Assembly: GCF_004345615.1 (NCBI RefSeq)
Contig: NZ_SLWK01000004.1
Span: 62,001-126,000, forward strand
Source: Natronoflexus pectinivorans
GTDB lineage: Bacteria; Bacteroidota; Bacteroidia; Bacteroidales; Marinilabiliaceae
Direction: 5' to 3'
DNA length: 64,000 nt
How positions within the stretch are numbered: position 1 is the stretch's first letter; each line of letters opens with the position of its first letter. The notes below the pieces were generated by a model. The model was given only the letters and a program-made list of their open reading frames with translations, did no database searches and was not told the DNA's origin. A program made the position numbers and the translations under genes. Shown here piece after piece: positions 8,445 to 18,630 of this stretch.

Positions 8445-10364
8445 ATGCTAAGCATCATTGACTATTTTGAAGATAAAGCCTCCCAATTTGGCAACAATCC
8501 TTTAATATGGGAAAAGAGAGAAAACATATACGAATCCACATCTTATAACGAAAGTCTTGAATTAATTAAAACATATGCCGCAGGGCTTATGGGAATTGGT
8601 TTTGAAAAGGGAGATCGTGTTTCATTGTTATCGGAAGGAAGAAGAGATTGGCTCATTGCCGAATTATCCATACTTTATGCAGCAGGTATCAATGTTCCTT
8701 TATCAACAAAACTGGAGGAATCCAACGACCTGGTATTCAGAATAAATCATTCCGACAGTAAAATCATTATAGTATCCGCTTATCAACTGCCCAAAATAAG
8801 AAATATCATCAATCTATTGCCGGCCGTTGAAAAGGTTATCATTCTGGATGAAATTGAAAATTTGCAAACAAAAGAAATTCTTTGGTCTGATTTATGCAAA
8901 TCAGGAATTGAATTCAGAAAAACAGATGAAAACAAGCTGAAAAACCGTCGAAACGAGATCACTCCCAACGATGTTGCAAATATCTCTTACACATCAGGAA
9001 CCACTGCCGATCCTAAGGGAATTATGTTGTCACATCGAAATTACACAGCCAATGTTGAACAAGCTTTTAGTTTTATTGATATTCCTTCGCATTACCGAAC
9101 CCTTGTGGTTCTGCCGTGGGATCATGCTTTTGCACATACGGCGGCACTTTACGCGTTCATGTACCGAGGAGCATCGGTAGCAGCTGTAAAAAGTGGAAGA
9201 ACCCCCAATGAAACACTTAAAAATTTTGTAAATAACATGCAGGAGATTCAGCCGCACGTATTAATGAGTGTACCTGCACTGGCCAAAAACTTCCGCAAAA
9301 ACATAGAAAAGGGGGTTCGGGACAAAGGCAAAATTGCCTGGTTACTCTTTTCCCTTGCCATAAAACATGCATTCTGGTATAATGGAACAGGAGACAATAA
9401 AGGTAAAGGTATTAAGAAGCTAACCAAGCCAATAGGAAATCTTTTTGACAAGATTCTTTTTAAGAAGATCCGTTTAAAATTTGGGGGAAATCTTAAATTC
9501 TTTATTGGTGGCGGGGCACTGCTGGATATAGAATTACAAAAATTCTTTTATGCCATTGGAATTCCCATGTATCAGGGATACGGACTAAGTGAAGCTGCCC
9601 CTATAATTTCTGCTAACACTCCCGATTTCCACAAAATGGGATCGTCAGGAAAAGTGGTGCATAACCTGGAACTCAAAATATGTGATGAGAACGGGCGTGA
9701 AGTTAATACTGGAGAGTCGGGAGAAATTGTTGTAAAAGGGGAAAATGTAATGCTTGGCTATTGGAAAAACAAAACAGCCACAGCAGAGACCATAAAGGAT
9801 GAGTGGCTATACACTGGTGATCTTGGCTATGTGGATAATGAGAACTATCTATACGTAAAGGGCCGTTTTAAAAGCCTTCTGATATCACATGATGGAGAAA
9901 AGTACAGTCCGGAAGGAATTGAAGAGGCTATTATTGATCATTGCCCATTAATAGATCAGTTTATGCTATATAACAACCAAAGTCCGTATACCATAGGTTT
10001 GGCTGTTCCTAATGCTGACAACATCAGCAACCTCCTGAAAAATCATGAATTTCAATCTGATGAAGAGAGAAGTGCCTTCATTCTTCGGGCAATTCAGGAA
10101 GAGATAAACCAATTTAAACAAGGCGGCAAACTTGATGATATGTTTCCGCAACGCTGGCTACCAACCGCAGTTGGAGTGTGTCCTGAGCCTTTTACAGAAG
10201 CAAATAAGATGTTGAACAGCACCATGAAAATGGTTCGAAGAGTTGTTGAAACCAAGCTAAATAAAGAAATAAGCCATCTTTATACTCCGGATGGAAAAGA
10301 TCTGTTTAACGCAAGAAACAGGCAAAATATTATGCTGTATTTAATTAAGCCCGTCAGCTCCTAG
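8445..10364 (+). CDS. AMP-forming long-chain acyl-CoA synthetase
   Basis: ANL-superfamily enzyme that activates a carboxylic acid, probably a long-chain fatty acid, to acyl-AMP and then acyl-CoA. The ATP/AMP-binding motif YTSGTTADPKG lies near residue 182. YQGYGLSEAAP follows at about residue 379, then the conserved YTGDLGY and KGRFKSLL motifs in the hinge region. The C-terminal part TEANKMLNSTMKM is typical of bacterial FAA1/FadD-like synthetases. Length (639 residues) is normal for the group. There are no fatty-acid oxidation neighbours, so substrate assignment rests on family resemblance only. Confidence 0.88.
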   Translation: MLSIIDYFEDKASQFGNNPLIWEKRENIYESTSYNESLELIKTYAAGLMGIGFEKGDRVSLLSEGRRDWLIAELSILYAAGINVPLSTKLEESNDLVFRINHSDSKIIIVSAYQLPKIRNIINLLPAVEKVIILDEIENLQTKEILWSDLCKSGIEFRKTDENKLKNRRNEITPNDVANISYTSGTTADPKGIMLSHRNYTANVEQAFSFIDIPSHYRTLVVLPWDHAFAHTAALYAFMYRGASVAAVKSGRTPNETLKNFVNNMQEIQPHVLMSVPALAKNFRKNIEKGVRDKGKIAWLLFSLAIKHAFWYNGTGDNKGKGIKKLTKPIGNLFDKILFKKIRLKFGGNLKFFIGGGALLDIELQKFFYAIGIPMYQGYGLSEAAPIISANTPDFHKMGSSGKVVHNLELKICDENGREVNTGESGEIVVKGENVMLGYWKNKTATAETIKDEWLYTGDLGYVDNENYLYVKGRFKSLLISHDGEKYSPEGIEEAIIDHCPLIDQFMLYNNQSPYTIGLAVPNADNISNLLKNHEFQSDEERSAFILRAIQEEINQFKQGGKLDDMFPQRWLPTAVGVCPEPFTEANKMLNSTMKMVRRVVETKLNKEISHLYTPDGKDLFNARNRQNIMLYLIKPVSS

Positions 10365-10563
10365 TTATTAATGTATCACAAAAAATGGGCTGAACAACTA
10401 ATATTATGATTCGTTTATCAACAATTTTGATCAATCCATAAAAAAAATGAAACAAAAAAGCATTATATTACGTCTTTGTATAGTATAACTATTTCATATT
10501 TTTAAAGTTTTCACCAATTTTACACCCTAATATAGAACTATAGTACTCAAATCAGGCCGCTAA

Positions 10564-11430
10564 ATGTACACAATAAATAAAAAATGGTTGTTGGTTTTGT
10601 TGCTTATGGTGACATACACCATTGCTAACAGCCAAGTCAGACGTGGTTACAGGGGAGCTCCTTTCGACTTAATGAATGGTTTATCTGTAACCGCAAAGGT
10701 CGGGCCCAACATTTTCTTTGGAGACCTTGTTGATGAAGGCCGCATTGGATATACTGCCGGTATTGTTGCCGACAGAGAGATGACGCGTACCCTCTCTGCA
10801 CGAGCTCAGCTCATGGGTGGAGTAATGCAGGGAACTCAAATATTCCCTACAACCGGAGAGGCTTATGCCGAATTTGACAATATGTATTTTGAATTTACAT
10901 TTGGAGGTACATACAGACCCCTGAATGATCTGATGGGGTATTTCAAAGAAAGAACTTTTCAGCCATATGCACTTTTACAGGCTGGATTTGTTTATTATAA
11001 TGCCTCGGAATATTGGGGCCCCGCAAGTGTAATGACCTCCGGAGCAGAACCAGGTGAAAAGTGGAGAACTGCAACAGGGCTAGCTCCTATAGTTGGTGCC
11101 GGAGGTGGGGCATCAATATGGCTTTCGCCAAGATTAAGTGCAAACTTTGAGTTTGCAGGAAATTTAGCGTTTTCAGACAAATTAGATGCGCACGATGTAT
11201 GGTATGATAGTTGGGATCCGTTGGGAACTGAGCACGATACAGATCCATATGACTTCTATTATTCAGTAACTCTGGGGATAACCTATCTGATTCAAGATAG
11301 TCCATTCAGAAACGAGCCAAGATTTAACCGTAGAAGTTACATGAAAACCAGAAGGTTTTTCCAGCCTAAAACAAGATCAAGAAGCTCAAGACCAAGCAGT
11401 CATATGAGAAGACGCTGGTTATTCTTCTAA
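10564..11430 (+). CDS. outer-membrane beta-barrel protein with basic C-terminal tail
   Basis: A signal peptide covers about residues 1-24 (hydrophobic LLVLLLMVTYTIA, cleavage after NSQ or nearby). The rest shows alternating polar/hydrophobic strands rich in Gly and aromatic residues: GLSVTAKVGPNIFFGDL, AQLMGGVMQGTQ, FEFTFGGTYRPL, and a final YYSVTLGITYLI strand. This fits a small outer-membrane barrel of the Bacteroidota porin-like/OmpA-barrel type. Unusually, about 33 residues follow the last strand and are rich in Arg and Ser (MKTRRFFQPKTRSRSSRP). Function unknown. The 199 nt before it hold no clear promoter. Confidence 0.7.
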   Translation: MYTINKKWLLVLLLMVTYTIANSQVRRGYRGAPFDLMNGLSVTAKVGPNIFFGDLVDEGRIGYTAGIVADREMTRTLSARAQLMGGVMQGTQIFPTTGEAYAEFDNMYFEFTFGGTYRPLNDLMGYFKERTFQPYALLQAGFVYYNASEYWGPASVMTSGAEPGEKWRTATGLAPIVGAGGGASIWLSPRLSANFEFAGNLAFSDKLDAHDVWYDSWDPLGTEHDTDPYDFYYSVTLGITYLIQDSPFRNEPRFNRRSYMKTRRFFQPKTRSRSSRPSSHMRRRWLFF

Positions 11431-11462
11431 AATAATATTTCATTTTTTTGATTGAAAAATAA

Positions 11463-13487
11463 TTACCGTGCAGACTTTCTTTCTTTAAGGAGAGTCTGTA
11501 AACGGAACATTTCATCACGATACTGTGCTGCAGAGATGAAATCCAGATCTTTTGAAGCGGCCTGCATAGATACACGTGTTTTCTCAATGGCCTTTTCAAG
11601 TGCAGAAACCGACATGTAAGCAACCACCGGATCTGCAGCAATATCAGCTGTTTCTGGTTCAGAATAACCTTTTGAAAGTTTGTCGTCCCTGCTGCTCCCA
11701 GGAATTACTGAGCCTTTTTTCCTAATTATTTGCGATGGAACAATTCCATTGGCTTCATTATAGGCCAACTGTTTAGTTCTTCTGTAATTAGTTGCATCAA
11801 TGGTCTCCTTCATTGATCGCGTTATGGTATCGGCATACATGATAACCAATCCGTTTAGGTTTCGAGCTGCCCTTCCGGCAGTCTGTGTAAGTGAACGAGC
11901 CGAACGCAAGAACCCTTCTTTATCGGCATCCAAAATAGCAACTAATGAAACTTCCGGAAGATCCAAACCTTCCCGCAAAAGATTTACTCCCACCAACACA
12001 TCAAAAAAGCCTTCCCGTAAACCTTCCATAATTTTAACACGTTCAAGAGTATCCACATCAGAATGAATATACTCGCATCGTATCCCCATTCTGGTTAGAT
12101 AACTACTCAACTCTTCGGCCATCCGCTTAGTCAATGTGGTAACAAGTACCCTCTCATCTTTCGCTGTACGAATTTGAATTTCTTCAATCAAATCGTCCAT
12201 CTGATTGAGACTGGGTCTTACTTCAATATGAGGATCCGGTAACCCTGTTGGACGAATGACCTGCTCAACAATCACACCTTCGCTTTTTTCCATTTCATAA
12301 TCAGCAGGCGTTGCACTTACGTAGATCGCATTTTTAGCAAGAGATTCAAACTCCTCAAATTTCAACGGACGATTATCAATAGCTGCAGGCAATCTGAAAC
12401 CATATTCCACCAGATTTTTTTTACGGCTAAAATCGCCGCCATACATGGCGCGTATTTGAGGAATGGTTACGTGGCTCTCGTCCACCACAACCAAAAAATC
12501 ATCAGGAAAATAATCAATCAGGCAGAAAGGTCTGGTTCCGGGCTCTCGTCCATCAAAGTAGCGGCTATAATTTTCGATTCCAGGACAATATCCAAGTTCC
12601 CGAATCATTTCCAGATCATAATTAACCCTTTCATCCAGTCGCTTTGCCTCAGCTTTTTTTCCCTCATCTCGAAGGAATTGCAGATGATCCGTTAGATCAT
12701 CCTGAATCATTTTAATGGCTGAATTAATTCTTTCCTTTGTAGTTACAAAAATATTGGCCGGATAAATCAGGAAGCTTTGATATTTCTCCAGAGCCATATT
12801 GTTAACCGGATCAAAACTCTCAATGGATTCTATTTCATCTCCCCAAAAAATGACTCTGAGTGCATGATCAGCATATGCAAGAAAAATATCAACGGTGTCT
12901 CCCTTTACCCGGAAATGTCCGCGGTTAAACTCTATCTCATTCCTGGAGTATAGACTATCCACAAGTCGCCGGAGAAATTGATTTCTACCAAAGGTCATTC
13001 CTGATTCAATTGTAATAACATTGGCATGAAAGTCCTCCGGATTACCAATACCATACAGACAAGATACAGAGCTGACAACAATCACATCTTTTCGCCCTGA
13101 AAGAAGAGCCGAAGTTGCGCTGAGACGCAACTTCTCAATTTCATCATTGATGGAAAGATCTTTTTCTATATAGGTATCAGTAACAGGCAAATATGCTTCC
13201 GGCTGGTAGTAGTCATAATAACTCACAAAATATTCAACAGCATTACTAGGGAAGAAATGTTTAAATTCACCATAAAGCTGAGCAGCAAGTGTCTTATTAT
13301 GACTTAACACCAAAACCGGCTTTTGAAGATTCTCAATCACATTGGCTACAGTAAATGTTTTACCAGAACCGGTGACACCCAATAAAGTCTGGAATCTACT
13401 TCCGGTTCTGATTCCTTCTACAAGTTGGCGAATCGCTTCTGGTTGATCCCCTGTAGGCTTAAAATATGATTCAATTTTAAAATCCAT
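11463..13487 (-). CDS. uvrB: excinuclease ABC subunit B
   Basis: Damage-verification helicase of nucleotide excision repair, acting with UvrA and UvrC. The start is placed at the ATG at 13487 (protein MDFKIESYFKP, 674 residues). The frame is open 36 nt farther, but that would overlap dapF and add residues foreign to the family. Visible parts are Walker A GVTGSGKT (residues 37-44), the beta-hairpin YYDYYQPEAYLPVTDTY, Walker B VVDESHV, helicase motifs including SATPADYE and QTAGRAARN, and the C-terminal UVR domain (DFISAAQYRDEMFRLQ) that contacts UvrC. It lies 4 nt after dapF, so the two are probably cotranscribed. Confidence 0.96.
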   Translation of the reverse strand: MDFKIESYFKPTGDQPEAIRQLVEGIRTGSRFQTLLGVTGSGKTFTVANVIENLQKPVLVLSHNKTLAAQLYGEFKHFFPSNAVEYFVSYYDYYQPEAYLPVTDTYIEKDLSINDEIEKLRLSATSALLSGRKDVIVVSSVSCLYGIGNPEDFHANVITIESGMTFGRNQFLRRLVDSLYSRNEIEFNRGHFRVKGDTVDIFLAYADHALRVIFWGDEIESIESFDPVNNMALEKYQSFLIYPANIFVTTKERINSAIKMIQDDLTDHLQFLRDEGKKAEAKRLDERVNYDLEMIRELGYCPGIENYSRYFDGREPGTRPFCLIDYFPDDFLVVVDESHVTIPQIRAMYGGDFSRKKNLVEYGFRLPAAIDNRPLKFEEFESLAKNAIYVSATPADYEMEKSEGVIVEQVIRPTGLPDPHIEVRPSLNQMDDLIEEIQIRTAKDERVLVTTLTKRMAEELSSYLTRMGIRCEYIHSDVDTLERVKIMEGLREGFFDVLVGVNLLREGLDLPEVSLVAILDADKEGFLRSARSLTQTAGRAARNLNGLVIMYADTITRSMKETIDATNYRRTKQLAYNEANGIVPSQIIRKKGSVIPGSSRDDKLSKGYSEPETADIAADPVVAYMSVSALEKAIEKTRVSMQAASKDLDFISAAQYRDEMFRLQTLLKERKSAR

Positions 13488-13491
13488 CTGA

Positions 13492-14283
13492 TTATTGCAC
13501 GTTGATATTACCGGAAAACACAAATTTAGCAGGACCTTCCAACCATATATTATTATACACTCCTTTATCCTGAGCAGTGAACCGGACAGTCAGAGCTCCT
13601 CCTTTTACCTTTATTGAATATCCTGTATCTCCACCATGAAGGAAAAAATTGGTTAGAACAGAAGCTACGCAACCAGTTCCGCACGACCATGTTTCATCCT
13701 CTACCCCTCTTTCGTATGTTCGAACCATTATAGAGGAATCTCCGCATTTCTCAACAAAATTCACATTTGTACCCGCCTTTCCAAAATAGGAATTATTTCG
13801 AATGGCTCTGCCGGCAGAAACAACATCGGTTTGTTCAAGATTCTCAGTATAGCAAACAAAATGGGGGGAACCTGTATTCAAAAAATAACCATCAGCCACC
13901 ATCTCAATTCCATTAACATCTACCATTTTCAATTTAATGATATCCGGTGTAACTAAAGCATGGTGAATTCCATCAATAGCATCAAAAGTAAAGATTTCGT
14001 TTTCTTTTACCATACCTAAATCACAAGCAAACTTCACAATACATCTTCCTCCGTTACCACACATAGTACTTTCGTTACCATCACTATTGTAGTATCGCAT
14101 GTAAAAAGCGTACTCAGGAGAATTTTCCAATAGCATTAATCCATCAGCTCCAACTCCAAAACGACGATGACATATAAAGCTGATTAAATCCCTGTCACTA
14201 ATATTGAAAAGAGAATCTCTATTATCAATAATTACGAAATCATTACCTGTTCCGTGATATTTGTAAAATTTTAATTGTTCCAT
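13492..14283 (-). CDS. dapF: diaminopimelate epimerase
   Basis: Interconverts LL- and meso-diaminopimelate, for lysine and peptidoglycan synthesis. The two catalytic cysteines of this cofactor-free racemase are present: Cys75 in STMCGNGGRC and Cys201 in TWSCGTGC. The N-terminal GTGNDFVIID and the VGADGLM motif are standard. At 263 residues it has the usual length. It is the first gene of a dapF-uvrB pair with a 4-nt gap. Confidence 0.96.
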   Translation of the reverse strand: MEQLKFYKYHGTGNDFVIIDNRDSLFNISDRDLISFICHRRFGVGADGLMLLENSPEYAFYMRYYNSDGNESTMCGNGGRCIVKFACDLGMVKENEIFTFDAIDGIHHALVTPDIIKLKMVDVNGIEMVADGYFLNTGSPHFVCYTENLEQTDVVSAGRAIRNNSYFGKAGTNVNFVEKCGDSSIMVRTYERGVEDETWSCGTGCVASVLTNFFLHGGDTGYSIKVKGGALTVRFTAQDKGVYNNIWLEGPAKFVFSGNINVQ

Positions 14284-14634
14284 TTTACGAGCTATTCAAT
14301 ATTTCTATTCAAATTCATTTTTCACAAAGATAATTAAGTGATTTATAGCAAATATCAATAATTAAGAAATTGTGATAAAAGATTTATCTGTCAACACGAA
14401 ATTTTTCTTAATAATTGTGACAAAAAGGTTAAATAAAAAAACAATTTGTGCATTGCTCCTTTATTAGCCTAGATCTATATTTATGGTCTGAAAATTTAAC
14501 TTAAAACAACTAAATCAAATTTCAAACATAAAATGAATCATGTCATCTGATTATCTAAACAATACAATATATGCTCAATAGATATATCACCGTATAAATT
14601 GAACAAAATTATACATAATTTAAAACCACAATTC
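14284..14634. other. AT-rich intergenic region between dapF and the GH105 gene
   Basis: This divergent space must hold promoters for dapF (-) and the hydrolase (+). It contains runs such as CAATTTGTGCATTG but no box pair that fits the Bacteroidetes consensus well. No small reading frame with recognisable features was found. Confidence 0.5.
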
Positions 14635-15897
14635 ATGAAAAAAGTCACTTTATTTATGGTATCTGCTTATATATTAATAAGCTGTACCATGGCGAATCAC
14701 CCCACTCAGGAAGTAAGCGTAGTAAGGATGAGTGATGAAGAAGTTGTCAGACTAATTGCTGACCACGTATTAGAACAACCAGTAACGCAATTTATTGGTG
14801 TTACCACAGGGGTAGTCTATAATTCTACAGATGAAATTCCAGAAGGTGAAGATGTCCGCTTCAAAAGCCCGCTTATGGAATGGCACTACTCTGCAGGTGT
14901 TACTAATATGGCAATTATAAAACTTGGGAAATACCTTGAAGAACAAAAATATATTGATTATGCTTTAGACCATGTAGCATTTGGTTTTGCAAATTACCAA
15001 TACTTTAAAGAGCGCTTTAGAGGTGATCGCAATCATTGGCACTGGCCATACGGACAATTATGGAATTTTGAGGAGTTAGATGATTGCGGTGCAATGGGTG
15101 CAAGCGTCATAGACGTATACGCCATCAACCCGCAAGAAAGATACCTTGAATACATAAAAAACTCAGCTGAACATATTCTCAACGGACAGGTTAGAACAGA
15201 AGATGGAACATTAAGCCGTACTTTTCCAAGAAATATGACCATATGGGCTGATGATTTGTACATGTCTGTCTCTTTTCTTGCAAGAATGGGATCTTTTACT
15301 AATGATGAGAAGTACTTTAATGACGCTATACATCAAGTAATTAAAATGGATCAATACCTATGGGATCCAATTAAGCAATTATACTACCATTGTTATTACA
15401 CAGATCTCGAACGCAACGGAGTCGCATATTGGGGACGTGCAAACGGGTGGATTACATTTGCTATTTGTGATTTATTGGATGAACTTCCCTCTGATCATCC
15501 AAAAAGAGACCTTTTAATTTCAATTCTGGAGAAACAAATTGTGGGATATTCAAGATATCAGGACGCTGATGGAATGTGGAAGCAACTACTGGATAAACCA
15601 GACTCGTATCAAGAGTCTTCAGTAACTGCACTTTTCATTTATGGAGTTGCAAAAGCAGTGAATGAAGGATGGATTGATCCTGATTATGCAAGTATTGCAA
15701 GACGTGGGTGGCACGCCTTAAAAAGAGATAAAATTACACCGGAAGGTAAATTTATTGATGTCTGTGTAGGAACCGGTATTTCGGATGATCTTGTTTTCTA
15801 TTATACACGACCAGTTGGGGATAACGAGAAGCATGGAATAGGTTTAATACTTAATGCCGGACTTGAAATGATAAAACTCAATAAAGATCGAAATTAA
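14635..15897 (+). CDS. GH105-type unsaturated rhamnogalacturonyl/glucuronyl hydrolase, lipoprotein
   Basis: Removes the 4,5-unsaturated uronic acid left by polysaccharide lyases. The start is taken at the ATG at 14635 (420 residues), since the frame extends 36 nt upstream only to a TTG, whereas MKKVTLFMVSAYILISC gives a good lipoprotein signal with Cys17. The (alpha/alpha)6 fold signatures are LDDCGAMGAS (Asp149-Asp150), IWADDLYMSV (Asp206-Asp207) and AYWGRANGWITFA. The two Asp sites correspond to the catalytic positions known in YteR-like GH105. It is about 20 kb from the related hydrolase at 35.5 kb and stands alone, so regulation with that locus is only a possibility. Confidence 0.85.
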   Translation: MKKVTLFMVSAYILISCTMANHPTQEVSVVRMSDEEVVRLIADHVLEQPVTQFIGVTTGVVYNSTDEIPEGEDVRFKSPLMEWHYSAGVTNMAIIKLGKYLEEQKYIDYALDHVAFGFANYQYFKERFRGDRNHWHWPYGQLWNFEELDDCGAMGASVIDVYAINPQERYLEYIKNSAEHILNGQVRTEDGTLSRTFPRNMTIWADDLYMSVSFLARMGSFTNDEKYFNDAIHQVIKMDQYLWDPIKQLYYHCYYTDLERNGVAYWGRANGWITFAICDLLDELPSDHPKRDLLISILEKQIVGYSRYQDADGMWKQLLDKPDSYQESSVTALFIYGVAKAVNEGWIDPDYASIARRGWHALKRDKITPEGKFIDVCVGTGISDDLVFYYTRPVGDNEKHGIGLILNAGLEMIKLNKDRN

Positions 15898-16218
15898 CAT
15901 TTACTTTAAACATAAATCATATTAAAGTTAAAGTCTTTGGTTTTTAAAAAAACCAAAGACTTTTTTTGTTTTGTAAAAAAAATGAAAGCTATACCCTACC
16001 ACCAACTCTGACAAAATAACCAACCAACAAAACCTCAAATAATTTGTTAATAAGAAGTATTAAACCTAATCAATTCTCTAATTCAACTTTTGAAACTTAA
16101 CAATGCATCCGAACAGCAAAAAAGTTATCAGTTGTAGAAGCAGTTAAAAATTGTAAAGCCCAACAGGTCGGCATTAAATTTGAATTACTGTAGAACAAAA
16201 CCTTAAATTGTTATTATT
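15898..16218. other. intergenic region before degP
   Basis: Apart from the terminator at 15931-15967, this stretch is AT-rich and shows no reading frame of note. A promoter for degP is expected near its right end, but I cannot pick out a convincing TTTG/TAnnTTTG pair. Confidence 0.5.
15931..15967 (+). terminator. intrinsic terminator of the GH105 gene
   Basis: Perfect 15-bp stem with arms 15931-15945 and 15948-15962, followed directly by a run of T on the + strand. It lies 33 nt after the stop codon. Confidence 0.9.
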
Positions 16219-17697
16219 ATGAAGACTAGAAAACTAATTTCGACATTTGCGATAGCTTTTTTGGGTGCCTTGGCAGGCGTATTTATATATTCACAATTCT
16301 TTTCAGCTGAGCCCAGAATTATCGAAATACCAGTAAAAACAAATCATTCGGGAACAAACAGTATGTTCACCTCATTACCGGCAGGTTCTACTTCTGCGCA
16401 ATATCCTAACTTAACCTACGCAGCAGAAAAGTCTGTTCATGCAGTAGTTCACGTTCAAACCAAGGGCAGGAGTTCAGGATCGGGAGCCCCTTCTTCAGGT
16501 CATCCTCTTTTCGACTTTTTCTTTGGTCCCAGAGGTTTTGGCCAACCTCAGCCACAACAGCCTGTAATGGGATCCGGTTCTGGAGTCATCATATCTCAGG
16601 ATGGATATATTGTAACAAACAATCACGTGGTAGACAGAGCTGACGAGATCGAAATAACTTTAAACGACAATAGATCATATAAAGCAATTTTAGTAGGCGC
16701 TGATCCTACAACAGATATCGCCCTGCTAAAAATAGACGAAACAGATTTGCCCTATTTAATATATGGCAATAGCGATGCCTTGAGCATTGGTGAGTGGGTT
16801 CTGGCCGTTGGCAACCCTTTTAACCTCACATCCACCGTTACTGCAGGAATTGTAAGTGCAAAATCGCGTAGCATCCAAATTCTTGGACAAATGAGCATAG
16901 AAGCATTTATACAGACGGATGCAGCAGTTAACCCCGGAAACAGCGGAGGTGCATTGGTAAACACTCGTGGAGAACTTATTGGAATAAATACTGCGATTGC
17001 CTCCAGAACAGGCTCGTTTACAGGATATTCTTTTGCAGTACCCGTCAGCATCGTAGAGAAAGTGGTAGATGATTTACTTGAATTTGGTGCTGTTCAAAGA
17101 GGTTTACTGGGAGTTAGTATTCGGGAAATGAATAACGAACTTGCAAGAGAATTGGGTATGGACAGAGTGCGAGGTGTTTATGTAGCTGAAGCGATGGAAG
17201 GAGGTGGCGCCAAAGCTGCGGGAATAAAAAGCCGTGATGTTATTCTCAGCGTAAATGGTGATGCCGTAAATTCTGTACCACAGCTTCAGGAGCGGGTTAG
17301 CAGATTCCGGCCTGGAGATAATGTACAAATAGAGGTCCTCAGAGATGGAAAAAGAAAACCTTTTACCGTAACTTTACGTAATATACATGGAAACACAGAT
17401 TTGGTGCAAAATGTGGATAAGATGTCTTTGCTTGGAGCATCGTTTGAACCACTGTCAGATGCTGAGAGACAAAGGCTTCGCATACGAAATGGCATAAAAG
17501 TTACCGAAGTTGGATCCGGAAAATTCCGTGATGCAGGTATACGTGAAGGATATGTTATCATTCAGGCCAACAGAGTACCTGTTAATAGTGAAGATGACTT
17601 AAGGAAAGTTGTGGATGTAGCAAGTGATGCCCTGTTCCTGTCAGGAGTTTATCAAAACGGCCGAACAGCTTTCTACGCCATCAATCTTCAGGAATAA
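16219..17697 (+). CDS. degP: DegP/HtrA-family periplasmic serine protease
   Basis: Envelope quality-control protease/chaperone. Residues 1-30 form a signal peptide or anchor (FAIAFLGALAGVFIY). The trypsin-like domain has the complete triad: His136 in NNHVV, Asp166 in TTDIALLK and Ser242 in NPGNSGGAL. A Gly/Pro/Gln-rich segment at about 84-118 (GPRGFGQPQPQQP) matches the LA-loop region. Two PDZ domains follow, at about residues 295-390 and 410-490. Length (492) is normal. It precedes rpoD in the same direction with a separate promoter in the 65-nt gap. Confidence 0.95.
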   Translation: MKTRKLISTFAIAFLGALAGVFIYSQFFSAEPRIIEIPVKTNHSGTNSMFTSLPAGSTSAQYPNLTYAAEKSVHAVVHVQTKGRSSGSGAPSSGHPLFDFFFGPRGFGQPQPQQPVMGSGSGVIISQDGYIVTNNHVVDRADEIEITLNDNRSYKAILVGADPTTDIALLKIDETDLPYLIYGNSDALSIGEWVLAVGNPFNLTSTVTAGIVSAKSRSIQILGQMSIEAFIQTDAAVNPGNSGGALVNTRGELIGINTAIASRTGSFTGYSFAVPVSIVEKVVDDLLEFGAVQRGLLGVSIREMNNELARELGMDRVRGVYVAEAMEGGGAKAAGIKSRDVILSVNGDAVNSVPQLQERVSRFRPGDNVQIEVLRDGKRKPFTVTLRNIHGNTDLVQNVDKMSLLGASFEPLSDAERQRLRIRNGIKVTEVGSGKFRDAGIREGYVIIQANRVPVNSEDDLRKVVDVASDALFLSGVYQNGRTAFYAINLQE

Positions 17698-17710
17698 ATA
17701 AGCAATTAAG

Positions 17711-17742
17711 ATTGCTTTACTAGATAAAAAAGTGTAATTTTG
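17711..17742 (+). promoter_or_regulatory. promoter of rpoD
   Basis: ATTG (17711-17714), 20 nt, then TAATTTTG (17735-17742) matches the Bacteroidetes -33/-7 consensus. It would start transcription about 15 nt before the rpoD ATG at 17763, giving a very short leader. Confidence 0.65.
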
Positions 17743-17762
17743 CGGCGTATTTTAAAGGGAAC

Positions 17763-18623
17763 ATGAGACAACTAAAAATAACAAAATCAATCACCAATCG
17801 TGAAAGCGCATCACTGGATAAATATCTTCAGGAGATTGGGCGCGAGGAACTTATCTCTGTTGAAGAAGAGGTAGAGCTGGCGCAACGCATAAAAAAAGGC
17901 GACCAAACTGCACTTGAAAAACTAACCAGGGCAAACTTGCGATTTGTGGTATCAGTTGCCAAACAATATCAAAACCAAGGACTTAGCCTTCCTGACCTTA
18001 TTAATGAAGGAAACCTTGGATTGATTAAGGCGGCTGAGAAGTTTGATGAGACCAGAGGTTTCAAATTTATTTCATACGCCGTATGGTGGATCAGACAATC
18101 CATTTTGCAAGCGTTAGCAGAACAATCGAGAATTGTCAGACTACCTTTAAATCAGGTTGGTTCGTTGAATAAAATCAACAAAGCTTACTCAAAATTTGAG
18201 CAGGAGCATGAGCGCAAGCCTTCTCCTGAAGAGTTGGCTGATCAACTTGAACTACCAGCAGACAAAGTGGCAGACACACTGCGGGTAGCAGGACGTCATA
18301 TTTCCGTTGATGCACCTTTCGTGGAAGGAGAAGACAACAGTCTTCTGGATGTATTGGTGAACAGTGATTCTCCAAATGCAGACAGAACTCTTATAAATGA
18401 ATCTCTTTCAAAAGAGATTGAGAGAGCCTTGGCTACTCTTACAGAAAGAGAAAGTGACATCATTAAATTATTTTTTGGCATCGGATGTCAGGAAATGACT
18501 CTGGAAGAGATTGGTGAAAGATTTGGGCTTACCAGAGAAAGGGTAAGGCAAATTAAAGAAAAAGCAATTCGAAGATTAAGACACACTTCACGAAGTAAGT
18601 TGTTAAAATCTTATCTTGGATAA
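17763..18623 (+). CDS. rpoD: primary sigma factor RpoD (Bacteroidetes short form)
   Basis: Housekeeping sigma-70 factor. Region 1.2 ([18 protein letters not shown]), region 2 ([31 protein letters not shown]), region 3 and region 4 with the HTH ([19 protein letters not shown]) are all present. There is no region 1.1 and no long non-conserved insert, so the protein is only 286 residues, as is usual for the primary factor of Bacteroidota. The gene ends at a strong hairpin shared with the convergent glycosyltransferase gene. Confidence 0.96.
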   Translation: MRQLKITKSITNRESASLDKYLQEIGREELISVEEEVELAQRIKKGDQTALEKLTRANLRFVVSVAKQYQNQGLSLPDLINEGNLGLIKAAEKFDETRGFKFISYAVWWIRQSILQALAEQSRIVRLPLNQVGSLNKINKAYSKFEQEHERKPSPEELADQLELPADKVADTLRVAGRHISVDAPFVEGEDNSLLDVLVNSDSPNADRTLINESLSKEIERALATLTERESDIIKLFFGIGCQEMTLEEIGERFGLTRERVRQIKEKAIRRLRHTSRSKLLKSYLG

Positions 18624-18630
18624 CAATATT

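Noticed and set aside
11366-11641. - strand frame of 91 codons overlapping uvrB
   Set aside because: It is out of frame with the UVR domain of UvrB and has no features of its own.
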